From assembly GCA_964619065.1 (NCBI GenBank), contig CAZUCC010000006.1, forward strand, positions 44,829-108,828: a stretch of 64,000 nt of DNA. Direction: 5' to 3'. Each line of letters begins with the position of its first letter. Position 1 is the stretch's first letter. This DNA comes from JANXUC01 sp964619065. Its GTDB lineage: Bacteria > Acidobacteriota > Terriglobia > Terriglobales > Acidobacteriaceae. Shown here in pieces: positions 26,568 to 34,223 of the stretch. The notes under the pieces are model-generated. The model made no database searches and was not told the origin of the DNA. It saw only the letters and a program-made list of their open reading frames with translations. The position numbers and the translations under genes were made by a program.

Positions 26568-27102
26568 TATTTGAGGCGGTGAACAACTTCCGCCGGCGGT
26601 TGATCAGAGCCACAATTCCCGTCGCTACCATAGCAACCGTCCCGGTCTCCGGAACGTTGGCAAGACCATTGATCTTCACTCCGGCCGGCCAAGGGCCACA
26701 ATTGCTTGCGCCTGCGGGACAATGCAACTCAATCCGGAATCCTTTTAGATTCGGAACCCCCGGCAAACTCGCAGACGTTCCTGAAACGAAGATCGACGTG
26801 AGCCCGCTCGCGTTGGTGGTGACCTTGCAGGTGGCAAAAATATTTGTTCGGCAGGAGATGGCGCTTGCAGGCACGCCCTTCTCGGTAAGCTTGAGGTTAA
26901 ACCAGTTCGTGCCTGAAACATTCTTGAAATCGAAAACGCCGCCGTTGTTGGCGGTCGATGTAAGTGAAAAACTCAAACCTACAGACGCGCAGGTGGAACC
27001 GCACTTACGATCACGAATGATTACGCCAGGATCGACCACGGTATTCGCAAAGGCTGACGCCGTCGCGATTAGGAAAACCATGGGTAGAAAATAGGATTTC
27101 AT
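26551..27102 (-). CDS. Exported PEP-CTERM-like protein with variant VPETG sorting motif
   Basis: This 183-residue protein has a signal peptide (MKSYFLPMVFLIATASAFAN). The mature part is beta-rich and Cys-containing (CGSTCASVG, CRTNIFATCKV, HCPAGASNCGP). The C terminus has the tripartite architecture of exosortase substrates: a short motif (NVPETGT), a hydrophobic helix (VAMVATGIVALI) and a basic tail (NRRRKLF), plus ~10 extra residues. Canonical PEP-CTERM reads VPEP, so Thr at the second Pro is a variant. No exosortase gene is in the window. Its last 17 bases overlap, convergently, the end of the Ser/Thr kinase gene. Confidence 0.78.
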   Translation of the reverse strand: MKSYFLPMVFLIATASAFANTVVDPGVIIRDRKCGSTCASVGLSFSLTSTANNGGVFDFKNVSGTNWFNLKLTEKGVPASAISCRTNIFATCKVTTNASGLTSIFVSGTSASLPGVPNLKGFRIELHCPAGASNCGPWPAGVKINGLANVPETGTVAMVATGIVALINRRRKLFTASNTTSSC

Positions 27103-27401
27103 TGACGCACCTCACCCAGAATTTCGATTCAGCGAAGTGCTGCCTTGGGGGGGAGCAGGTACCAACAACTTCCTGCCGAACCAACACAGCTTGCTGTAAG
27201 TATCGCTGCTTGGCGGCACAAGTCAAGCGGGAAGTGAGAGTTACGGCGCAAAAAACCTTGCATGCGGGCCCTGAAATGCAGACTTTTTCATCATTGCGGG
27301 ATACCGCTACGCTTTTGTCGCAAAAAAGTACAGCTTTTAACTTGCACCTTCTGGACCCTGCCGCATTTTGCTGTCATGATTAGGCGACAACCGACTGGGA
27401 T
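27103..27401. other. Divergent intergenic region between PEP-CTERM-like and FHA-PP2C genes
   Basis: About 300 bases with no supported coding sequence; a 93-residue frame here has no ribosome site and unlikely composition (Cys/Thr-rich, no homology I recognise). It should contain the promoters of the two flanking divergent genes, which I cannot resolve. Confidence 0.45.
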
Positions 27402-29117
27402 ATGTCGCCAACACCCATAACCAGCGTCCCTCACAGCACCCCTTCCAGCTCTGGCACGGGAGTGTTCCCGCATCTCCTCGTGGTTGAGGGCGACGCCCAA
27501 CGCACACTGATCGTGACTTGCAGTCCTTTCACTGTGGGTCGCAAAGCAGACCGTCATCTTGTTATTGGCGACTCCCGCGTCTCCCGCGAGCATGCCGAGA
27601 TTATTTCCGAGGAAGGCAAGTTTTTCGTAGTGGATGCCGGCAGCCGCCACGGTTCTTTCGTCAACGGACAACGCGTACAGCGCCACCAGCTCCGGAGCGG
27701 GGATCGTCTCGAATTCGGCGTTCGTGAAAATATCCACGCGGTGTTTCAGCTAGGGCAGAGCGGGATTAGTCCCGCTCGTGAGTTTCTCGACCAGCTTCCA
27801 GGCATGCATGTCTCGACCGACGTCAACGACATGGAAAAGATGACCCTTTTCCTCGAAGGCGCCCGCAAACTTAACAGTGCTGGGGTTCTCGATGAGATTC
27901 TCGTGACCCTGCTCGATACGACGCTCAAACTTGTACAGGCCGATAGAGCATACGTTTTCCTCTATGAGCTGGATCGAACGCTCCGGCTGGCAGCTGGCCG
28001 CGACGCAGGAGGTGGGACGCTCCTCGACGACGCCACCATCTCGCACTCCGTTTTAGCAGATGCGCTGCGTTCCAATTCTGCGTTTCTTCTGACTGACAAT
28101 AGTCAGGCCGTTGAATTCGCGGAACGCCAAAGCATTGTCGCCTACGATCTGCGCACGATCATTTGCATCCCGCTGCGCAAGCGCCAGGTTCAGACCGCGC
28201 GCGGCCAGAACACGCCTCCTGGCACGGACACCGCTAAGGGAGATGTTCTAGGCGCGCTCTATCTCGATTCGCGTTCCTCCCGCCGCGTTTCCGCCGTCAG
28301 TCACGACATACTGCATGCCATCGCCACCGAGGCTACTTCCGTCGTCGAGAGTGCCCGCCTGGTGCAAGCTGAGGAGTCCGCGCGCCGTTATCAGCAGGAG
28401 CTCGCCATCGCCGCTTCCATCCAACAGGGCTTGATGGCGGTTACCATCCCGGACGTCCCTTTCGCCCGGATTACCGCCCGCAATCTCTCCTGCAACGAAA
28501 CCGGAGGCGATTTCTATGATGCCGTCAGAACGGAAGACAAGCTCGCAGTCGTCATTGCGGATGTCTGCGGAAAAGGTGTTTCCGCGGCGCTTTTAGCGTC
28601 CACCCTCCAGGGCATGATTTACACGCACCTGGCTGCTGGCATGCCGCTGGCCGACACGGTCAGCGTCGTGAACCGTTTTCTGACACAGAAACGGGTAGGT
28701 GAAAAATATGCCACCTTGTTTATCGCCAGAATCGATTGCGATGGTGAGCTGGAGTACGTAAACTGCGGCCACGTGCTGCCCCTGATTATTTCCAAGAGCA
28801 GTGCTATGACCGGCACGGAGCCGCGAATCGTGCGTCCGCACGTCCACAACCTGCCCGTTGGATTACTGCCCGATGCGGTTTACGAATGCGGACGCTGCCG
28901 CCTTGCTCCTGGCGACCGGCTGCTGCTGGTGACCGATGGGGTGACTGAGGCCGAAAATGCTATTGGCGAATTCTTCGATAACCACCGCCTTGATACCGTT
29001 GCCACGATGAGCTCAAGTATGGAGGACATCTTCGCCGCCATAGCCGACTTCTGTGGCGCCACACCGCTCGGAGATGATTGCACCGTTGTAGACCTGCTCT
29101 ATACCGGAATACGTTAG
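27402..29117 (+). CDS. FHA-GAF-PP2C (SpoIIE/RsbU-type) protein phosphatase
   Basis: A 571-residue cytoplasmic protein with three domains. FHA ~25-118: GRKADRHLVI with Arg48, SRVSREHAEI and GSFVNGQRV are phosphothreonine-binding hallmarks. GAF ~150-325 (SAGVLDEILVTLLDTTLKLVQADRAYVFL, later IICIPLR, LGALYLDSR). SpoIIE/PP2C ~345-570: metal-binding ETGGDFYDAV, IADVCGKGVSAALL, and the C-terminal TDGVTEAEN and LGDDCTVVDL. It would dephosphorylate Ser/Thr proteins, such as anti-sigma-factor antagonists, with FHA targeting it to kinase products. The nearby transmembrane Ser/Thr kinase is a plausible partner; physical linkage is the only evidence. Confidence 0.95.
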   Translation: MSPTPITSVPHSTPSSSGTGVFPHLLVVEGDAQRTLIVTCSPFTVGRKADRHLVIGDSRVSREHAEIISEEGKFFVVDAGSRHGSFVNGQRVQRHQLRSGDRLEFGVRENIHAVFQLGQSGISPAREFLDQLPGMHVSTDVNDMEKMTLFLEGARKLNSAGVLDEILVTLLDTTLKLVQADRAYVFLYELDRTLRLAAGRDAGGGTLLDDATISHSVLADALRSNSAFLLTDNSQAVEFAERQSIVAYDLRTIICIPLRKRQVQTARGQNTPPGTDTAKGDVLGALYLDSRSSRRVSAVSHDILHAIATEATSVVESARLVQAEESARRYQQELAIAASIQQGLMAVTIPDVPFARITARNLSCNETGGDFYDAVRTEDKLAVVIADVCGKGVSAALLASTLQGMIYTHLAAGMPLADTVSVVNRFLTQKRVGEKYATLFIARIDCDGELEYVNCGHVLPLIISKSSAMTGTEPRIVRPHVHNLPVGLLPDAVYECGRCRLAPGDRLLLVTDGVTEAENAIGEFFDNHRLDTVATMSSSMEDIFAAIADFCGATPLGDDCTVVDLLYTGIR

Positions 29118-29194
29118 CGCTCGGAACAATTAGCCCGTTGCCACTGAGTGCGGTGTCAATAAAGTCCTTTCAGTATGTTAGATTCATAGACTGT

Positions 29195-29270
29195 GGGCGC
29201 GTAGCTCAGTTGGTAGAGCAATGCCCTTTTAAGGCATGGGTCGATGGTTCGAGTCCATCCGCGCTCACCA
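29195..29270 (+). tRNA. tRNA-Lys (anticodon TTT)
   Basis: A 76-nt cloverleaf with CCA encoded. Acceptor stem GGGCGCG/CGCGCTC (one G-T pair), D-arm GCTC...GAGC, anticodon stem ATGCC/GGCAT around loop CTTTTAA (anticodon TTT), T-arm GATGG TTCGAGT CCATC, discriminator A. All arms pair. No other tRNA is adjacent. Confidence 0.97.
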
Positions 29271-29510
29271 CGCAACTCCGCAGGATCCGCCCTGCTCATA
29301 GACTCCGTAACTGATTGAAACTACAGAGTACAGAGGGTCTGTGAGATCGATGTTGCCTCGCAAGAGATTCACTCGTTGCGTCCTTTCCTAATGAAAATGG
29401 CTTGAATAGACGATGGAGAATGGGGGACGTCATTGTCTAGGACGCGGTCTCCTGACGGTGCCTGACCTGGCGCATGTTTGAGGGCTATCCGATGCCAGGT
29501 CTCCCGCGAA

Positions 29511-30431
29511 ATGACGATCACCCCCCAAACCGCACCTGCGCCGCTTGCTCCCAATAGGCCACGCGAAACTCCTGACCCCGTGTACCTGCAAATCCGCGAC
29601 TTGGTGTATGCCGCATCCGGCATTTACCAGCCGGAAGAAAAACTCTATCTCCTGGTGGACGCTTGCGGGCGTCGCATCAAACATCTCGGACTGTACAACC
29701 CGCGCGAATACTGGGATCAACTTAACTTGCCCGTTACGAGCGAAGCCGAAATCCGTCACCTCCTCAACGAAGTCACAATCGGCGAAACCTGTTTCTTTCG
29801 CAGTCGGGCGCAGCTCAATGCGTTGCGCAAAATCATCCTGCCAGAGATCACGGCGGAAAAAGTCAAACAGATCACCAAGCGGCTGCGCATTTGGAGTGCC
29901 GGGTGCTCAACCGGAGAAGAGTCTTACACCCTGGCCATGAACACGCTGGAAGAAAGCGCGGGCCTGTTGAAGGGCTGGACGATAGAAATCCTCGCGACCG
30001 ACTTGAATGATCGTTTTATCGAAACTGCTAAAACTGGCATCTATGGCGAATATGCCCTGCGCAATACCACGGACTACTTTAAGCGCAAATACTTCGTGCC
30101 GTGTGAGGACAAAAAGCTTCAGGTGCATCCGGAAGTGAAAAAGCTGATCACCTTCACCCGCCTGAATCTCCAGGACGATTCGAAGATGCTCTTTATGAAA
30201 GGTATGGACCTGATTTTCTGCTGCAATGTGCTGATTTATTTCGATGCGCCGGCAAAGTCGAAAGCGCTCAACCATTTCTTCAGCAACTTGAATTTGGGCG
30301 GTTATTTCTTTCTTGGAACCTCGGAGTCGCTCATGCAGCTGAATGACAAGTTTCGCCCGGTCCATTTTGCTGGAGCGGTCGGATATTGGAAACCACCCCA
30401 AAAGCGCTCCAAACAGAACGCCAAACCATGA
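29511..30431 (+). CDS. cheR: CheR-type chemoreceptor glutamate O-methyltransferase (orphan)
   Basis: From the ATG at 29511 it has 306 residues; the frame can begin at a TTG 33 bases upstream without added domains. The CheR N-terminal helical domain (~25-90, IRDLVYAASGIYQPEEKLYL) precedes the Rossmann methyltransferase domain with the SAM motif IWSAGCSTGEESYTLAM. Further CheR hallmarks are EILATDLND and MDLIFCCNVLIYFD, then YFFLGTSESL near the C terminus. It transfers methyl groups from SAM to receptor Glu residues. No cheB, cheA or receptor gene is in the window, so it may serve a distant array or a non-motility pathway. The his operon begins just downstream. Confidence 0.94.
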   Translation: MTITPQTAPAPLAPNRPRETPDPVYLQIRDLVYAASGIYQPEEKLYLLVDACGRRIKHLGLYNPREYWDQLNLPVTSEAEIRHLLNEVTIGETCFFRSRAQLNALRKIILPEITAEKVKQITKRLRIWSAGCSTGEESYTLAMNTLEESAGLLKGWTIEILATDLNDRFIETAKTGIYGEYALRNTTDYFKRKYFVPCEDKKLQVHPEVKKLITFTRLNLQDDSKMLFMKGMDLIFCCNVLIYFDAPAKSKALNHFFSNLNLGGYFFLGTSESLMQLNDKFRPVHFAGAVGYWKPPQKRSKQNAKP

Positions 30432-30475
30432 CCTCAGAATCGTTTTTTCTGATTGAATCGATCAGGAATTGTGGT

Positions 30476-30504
30476 TTGACTCAATTCTGTGTTTGCTTTA
30501 GCTT
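30476..30504 (+). promoter_or_regulatory. Predicted sigma-70-type promoter of the his operon
   Basis: TTGACT (30476-30481) and TAGCTT (30499-30504; TAnnnT) are separated by 17 bases. The expected transcription start, ~7 bases after the -10 box, coincides with the ATG of the leader peptide at 30511, and no Shine-Dalgarno precedes that ATG. This suggests a leaderless transcript. Sequence-based prediction only. Confidence 0.6.
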
Positions 30505-30510
30505 TGCCTT

Positions 30511-30591
30511 ATGCACTTGCTGACGCATAGCCATTACCACCATCCTCATGCTCATGGCGTGCGTGTCAGCGGAAGTGCCGACCTAGAGTAA
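30511..30591 (+). CDS. hisL: His operon leader peptide (26 codons, seven His)
   Basis: The frame runs ATG to TAA. Its peptide begins MHLLTHSHYHHPHAH and ends GVRVSGSADLE; His is at positions 2, 6, 8, 10, 11, 13 and 15. It lies directly after a promoter-like sequence and before a terminator and hisI, as expected for translation-dependent attenuation. When charged tRNA-His is scarce, the ribosome would stall at the His codons. It has no role as a protein. There is no ribosome site upstream, compatible with leaderless initiation. Too small for automatic gene finders. Confidence 0.85.
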   Translation: MHLLTHSHYHHPHAHGVRVSGSADLE

Positions 30592-30644
30592 TCCAGCACT
30601 CATAGTTAAGGTTCAGCCCGCTGACGCTTCGAGCGCAGCGGGCT
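30519..30644 (+). promoter_or_regulatory. Histidine operon transcription attenuator
   Basis: Four segments give mutually exclusive pairings. Segment 1 (30519-30527, GCTGACGCA) pairs with segment 2 (30560-30570, TGCGTGTCAGC): 9 bp with a 2-nt bulge. Segment 2 (30561-30572) alternatively pairs with segment 3 (30618-30627, CCGCTGACGC): 10 bp with the same bulge, an antiterminator. Segment 3 with segment 4 forms the terminator. The His codons (30526-30555) lie on and just after segment 1, so a ribosome stalled there masks segment 1, frees segment 2 and permits read-through into hisI. Rapid translation lets 1:2 and then 3:4 form. Complementarity is seen directly; behaviour is inferred from classical his attenuation. 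Confidence 0.85.
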
Positions 30645-30648
30645 TTTT
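30615..30648 (+). terminator. Intrinsic terminator of the his attenuator
   Basis: AGCCCGCTG (30615-30623) pairs with CAGCGGGCT (30636-30644). An inner CGCT/AGCG stem (30625-30628, 30632-30635) with a 3-nt loop is separated by one unpaired A, and five T residues follow (30644-30648). It lies 23 bases after the leader stop and 50 bases before hisI. Confidence 0.9.
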
Positions 30649-30698
30649 GTTTGCTTCGACAACCTGCTTGAGGAAATGTTACGGGAGAGTATACGGAG

Positions 30699-31046
30699 AT
30701 GATCGAGATTGATTTTAGCAAGATGCAGGGGCTGATCCCCGCTGTGTTGCAGGACGCCGACAACGGAGAGGTGCTCATGGTCGGATTCATGAACCGTGAG
30801 GCCTACCAACTGACGCTCGAGAGTGGATACGCCACGTTCTTTAGCCGCACGCGAAATGAGTTGTGGAAGAAGGGTGAGACTTCCGGCAATCGCGCCCAGG
30901 TCGTATCCATGACCACCGACTGTGATCGCGACACCGTGCTGCTCCGTGTGCGGCTTGAAGGGCAGGGAGTGATCTGCCATGAAGGCACACGCTCTTGCTT
31001 CAACCAATCGATTCCCGTTGTCGCAAGCCAGGAGGCGCAGCGATGA
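30699..31046 (+). CDS. hisI: Phosphoribosyl-AMP cyclohydrolase
   Basis: A 115-residue single-domain HisI, opening the imidazole ring of phosphoribosyl-AMP (third step of histidine synthesis). Family signatures are VLMVGFMNREAY, the strand TFFSRTRNELWKKGETSGN, the metal-binding DCDRDTVLLRV and a Cys pair in GVICHEGTRSCF. It is monofunctional: the HisE pyrophosphatase domain often fused behind HisI is absent. First structural gene after the attenuator; its stop overlaps the hisG start by four bases (ATGA). Confidence 0.96.
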   Translation: MIEIDFSKMQGLIPAVLQDADNGEVLMVGFMNREAYQLTLESGYATFFSRTRNELWKKGETSGNRAQVVSMTTDCDRDTVLLRVRLEGQGVICHEGTRSCFNQSIPVVASQEAQR

Positions 31047-31912
31047 AGCTCCGCCTGGGAATTCCGAAGGGGAGCTTGCAGGAGTCGACGCTGCAGCTCC
31101 TTGCGCGGGCTGGATTGAATGTCTACACAACGGCTCGTTCGTATTTTGCGGGCACGAACGATGTGGAAATCGAATGCATGTTAATTCGTGCCCAGGAGAT
31201 GGCTCGCTATGTGGAGCATGGCGCGCTCGATGTTGGCCTCACCGGGCGCGATTGGGTTCTCGAGAGCAAGCTGGAAGTTGTTGCCGTTACCGACCTGGTC
31301 TATGCCAAACAAAGCCGGGGAAAGGTGCGTTGGGTGTTGGCAGTGCCGGAAGATTCTGCTTGGCAACGTCCGGAGGATCTGGCGAATTGCACGATTGCAA
31401 CTGAGTTGGTGGGAGTTACGCGCCGCTACTTTGGAGAACAAAATATTCCGGTGAACGTGGAATTCTCCTGGGGGGCGACGGAAATTAAGCCGCCCACGTT
31501 GGCGGACGCTATTGTGGAAGTCACGGAAACGGGCAGCTCGTTGCGCGCGAACCGCTTGCGCATCATCGATACCGTGCTCGAGTCGAACACGCAGTTGATC
31601 GCCAACAAAGCATCGTGGACCGATCCCGAGAAGCGGCAGAAGATTGAAAATCTTGCGCTGATGTTGCGGGGTGCTCTGGATGCCGAGGGCCGGGTGGGCC
31701 TGATGCTCAATGTACGTCGTGATGATCTGAACGCTGTACTCGCCGTTCTTCCCGCGCTCCAGAAGCCAACAATTGCGACGCTGAGTGACGCCGGGTGGGT
31801 CGCAGTGAACACAATTATTGAAGAGGCAACGGCGTGGAAGGTGATCCCACAGCTCAAGCTGGCGAAGGCGGAAGGGATTGTTGAATATCCGCTGAACAAG
31901 GTGGTGATGTAA
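31043..31912 (+). CDS. hisG: ATP phosphoribosyltransferase, long form
   Basis: From the ATG at 31043 (MKLRLGIPKGSLQ) it has 289 residues, the length of HisG long-form enzymes that carry a C-terminal regulatory domain and do not need HisZ. Catalytic-domain motifs are GIPKGSLQ, VEHGALDVGLTGRDWVLE (split by a turn), CTIATELVGVTRRYF, and the phosphate-binding region ADAIVEVTETGSSLRAN. The C-terminal ~75 residues (MLNVRRDDLNAVLAVLPAL) match the histidine-feedback ACT-like domain. It condenses ATP with PRPP in the committed step, so the pathway has allosteric as well as attenuation control. Confidence 0.96.
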   Translation: MKLRLGIPKGSLQESTLQLLARAGLNVYTTARSYFAGTNDVEIECMLIRAQEMARYVEHGALDVGLTGRDWVLESKLEVVAVTDLVYAKQSRGKVRWVLAVPEDSAWQRPEDLANCTIATELVGVTRRYFGEQNIPVNVEFSWGATEIKPPTLADAIVEVTETGSSLRANRLRIIDTVLESNTQLIANKASWTDPEKRQKIENLALMLRGALDAEGRVGLMLNVRRDDLNAVLAVLPALQKPTIATLSDAGWVAVNTIIEEATAWKVIPQLKLAKAEGIVEYPLNKVVM

Positions 31913-33154
31913 ATGCGTGTGCTTGCGGGAACTGAGGCTACGGCTCAGGTGGAACAGTTGGCGAACCGTGTTGGCCGGCTAGCGAGTGTGGAACCGGCAG
32001 TTCACAGCATCGTTGCTGAAGTGCAGCAAAAGGGGGATAGCGCGTTGCGGCGCTTTGCCGAGCGGTGGGATGGTTTAGGAAAAAAACAGGCTTTGCGCGT
32101 TCCGGAAAGTGAATTGCGGGCTGCGCTGAAATCTGTGCCGCCGGACCTCTTGGATGCGATGCGGCAAGCAGCGGCCAACATCCGCCGCTTTGCGGAAAAG
32201 CAATTGCCGAAGGAGTGGATGAGCGGTAGCAGGGGTGTTCGTGCCGGGCAGATTGTGCGCCCACTGCAATCGGTTGGGTGCTACGTGCCGGGTGGGCGAT
32301 ATCCGCTGCCTTCCACTCTGCTCATGACGGTGATTCCCGCTCAGGTGGCTGGCGTGGAAAGAATCTGTGTAGTGTCGCCTCAACCGCGCCCGGAGACTTT
32401 AGCGGCAGCCGCATTGCTCGGCGTCAAGGAGTTTTACCGCATTGGCGGCGCACAAGCCGTCGCCGCCTTGGCTTACGGCACCGAGTCCATCAGTTCTGTA
32501 AATAAGATTGTGGGCCCGGGGAATCTCTACGTAACCGCTGCAAAAAAACTTGTGGCTTTCGACTGTGCCATCGATTTTCTAGCCGGACCCACCGAAGCTG
32601 TGGTCGTTCAGCACACAGGGCGAGCCGACTACATCGCCAGCGATCTGGTGGCTCAAGCCGAGCACGATCCAGAAGCCCTCTCGATTTTCATTACGGCTTC
32701 ACGTGGTTTGGCGAAACAGGTGGAGAGGGAAGTGCAGCGATTCGCGGAAGACAATTCCATTGCCTACGAGTCTCTCCAGCAGAATGGCTTGATCTTGATT
32801 GCGCCTTCTCAGGAGAAGGCGATGGCGTGGGCGAACCGGATTGCTCCGGAACATCTTACAGTCGAGGAGAAAGACCTCGCTTTGGTGCGCAATGCCGGAT
32901 CGGTTTTCGCCAGCGGGTATTCCGCGCAAGCTGCAGGAGACTACATCGTGGGCCCGAATCATGTACTGCCTACGGCAGGCGGGGCGCGTTCGCGCGGCGG
33001 TCTCACTGTGCTCGATTTTCTGAAAGTGATCACAGTGCAGCAACTTTCCGCGCGAGGCGTGCGCCGCATAGCACCCGCAGCGATTCGGCTGGCCGAAGCG
33101 GAAGGCCTCGCCGCCCATGCGGAGTCGCTTCGTGTGAGGGTTCGCTATGCTTAA
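31913..33154 (+). CDS. hisD: Histidinol dehydrogenase
   Basis: 413 residues, starting directly after the hisG stop (TAAATG). Motifs: VGCYVPGGRYPLPSTLLMTV (NAD/substrate region), GGAQAVAALAYGTESI, KIVGPGNLYVTAAKKLV, DFLAGPTEAVV, QAEHDPEAL (zinc ligands Gln/His), and the C-terminal GPNHVLPTAGGARSRGGL. It performs the last two NAD-dependent oxidations, L-histidinol to L-histidine. Family length is ~430, so this is essentially complete. Its 3' end overlaps hisC by eight bases. Confidence 0.96.
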   Translation: MRVLAGTEATAQVEQLANRVGRLASVEPAVHSIVAEVQQKGDSALRRFAERWDGLGKKQALRVPESELRAALKSVPPDLLDAMRQAAANIRRFAEKQLPKEWMSGSRGVRAGQIVRPLQSVGCYVPGGRYPLPSTLLMTVIPAQVAGVERICVVSPQPRPETLAAAALLGVKEFYRIGGAQAVAALAYGTESISSVNKIVGPGNLYVTAAKKLVAFDCAIDFLAGPTEAVVVQHTGRADYIASDLVAQAEHDPEALSIFITASRGLAKQVEREVQRFAEDNSIAYESLQQNGLILIAPSQEKAMAWANRIAPEHLTVEEKDLALVRNAGSVFASGYSAQAAGDYIVGPNHVLPTAGGARSRGGLTVLDFLKVITVQQLSARGVRRIAPAAIRLAEAEGLAAHAESLRVRVRYA

Positions 33155-34223
33155 AGTGCGTGATGCTATTCGATCGCTGAAGGAATATCACCCGCCACTC
33201 GGGGATCGCTCGGGGCTTCGGCTCGACTTCAACGAAAACACCGTGGGTGCATCGCCACGCGTGCTACGGCGCTTGCAGCAAATCACATTGGAAGACCTGG
33301 CTCGCTATCCGGAGCGTGAGCCAGTGGAGGCGCAGGCCGCGGAATTCCTGGGCTTACGACCGGAAGAAGTGTTGCTTACCAACGGCGTGGATGAAGCCAT
33401 TCACCTGCTTTGCGAGGCATATCTCGAACCCGGGGATAAAGCGATCATTGTTGTGCCGACCTTTGCCATGTACGAAATCAGCGCCGCTGCCACCGGTGCT
33501 CGTGTGGTCCGTGTACCGGCGCTGGAGGACTTTGGTTTTCCATTGGAGCGTGTGCTGGCTGCCGTTACTTCGCAAACGCGCTTGATTGCTGTCGCCAATC
33601 CGAACAATCCGACCGGTACGCTTGCGTCTGCTGAGGACCTGGCGCGAATTGCGAACGCTGCTCCGCAGGCGGCGGCATTGGTCGATGAAGCATATTTCGA
33701 ATTTTGTGGACAGACTCTGCTGGCCGCCATCCGGAGTTTTTCCAACGTCTTCGTCGCGCGAACGTTTTCTAAAGCCTACGGGTTAGCGGGGCTGCGCGTG
33801 GGAGTGCTGGCCGGTCCGAGTGAGCAAATGCGCATGGTGCGGCGAGTGTGTTCTCCGTATAACGTGAATGCCGCAGCGTTGATCGCACTGCCCGAAGCCC
33901 TAGCCGATCAGGAATACGTTCGGCAGTATGTGTGCGAGGTCCAGCGCGGACGTGAACGTCTTGAGTTGGAGTTCCACAATCGCAATATTCTTTATTGCCC
34001 CAGCCAGACGAACTTCGTATTGGCGCAGATCGGGCCGGGGCACGTGGCGTTTGTCGCTGCGATGAAGCAGCGCGGAATTCTGGTGCGCGACCGATCTTCC
34101 GATCCGGGGTGCGAAGGCTGGGTACGAATCACGCTTGGTTCCGAGGCGCAGACGGAAAGGCTACTTAGCACGCTTCGCGAAGTGCTCACGGAGATGAAAA
34201 TTGCGCCGGAGGTAGTGGCATGA
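33147..34223 (+). CDS. hisC: Histidinol-phosphate aminotransferase
   Basis: 358 residues, fold-type I PLP aminotransferase. Seen: LDFNENTVGASPRV near the N terminus, LTNGVDEAIHLL (PLP phosphate-binding loop region), AVANPNNPTGTLAS, DEAYFEF, and the Schiff-base Lys in RTFSKAYGLAGLRVG. An Arg in GWVRITLG near the C terminus would bind substrate. It converts imidazole-acetol phosphate to histidinol phosphate with glutamate. Overlap with hisD and hisB (ATGA) fixes the start and shows tight coupling. Confidence 0.96.
   Translation: MLKVRDAIRSLKEYHPPLGDRSGLRLDFNENTVGASPRVLRRLQQITLEDLARYPEREPVEAQAAEFLGLRPEEVLLTNGVDEAIHLLCEAYLEPGDKAIIVVPTFAMYEISAAATGARVVRVPALEDFGFPLERVLAAVTSQTRLIAVANPNNPTGTLASAEDLARIANAAPQAAALVDEAYFEFCGQTLLAAIRSFSNVFVARTFSKAYGLAGLRVGVLAGPSEQMRMVRRVCSPYNVNAAALIALPEALADQEYVRQYVCEVQRGRERLELEFHNRNILYCPSQTNFVLAQIGPGHVAFVAAMKQRGILVRDRSSDPGCEGWVRITLGSEAQTERLLSTLREVLTEMKIAPEVVA

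Noticed and set aside
26579..27094. 171-residue plus-strand frame over the PEP-CTERM-like gene
   Set aside because: The minus-strand protein has a signal peptide and sorting tail; this frame has neither.
27335..27380. Possible sigma-54 promoter (CTGGACCCTGCCGCATTTTGCTG)
   Set aside because: The GG to GC spacing is too long for a -24/-12 element.
27102..27383. 93-residue frame in the divergent gap
   Set aside because: Composition and lack of a ribosome site; it overlaps the promoter space of both neighbours.
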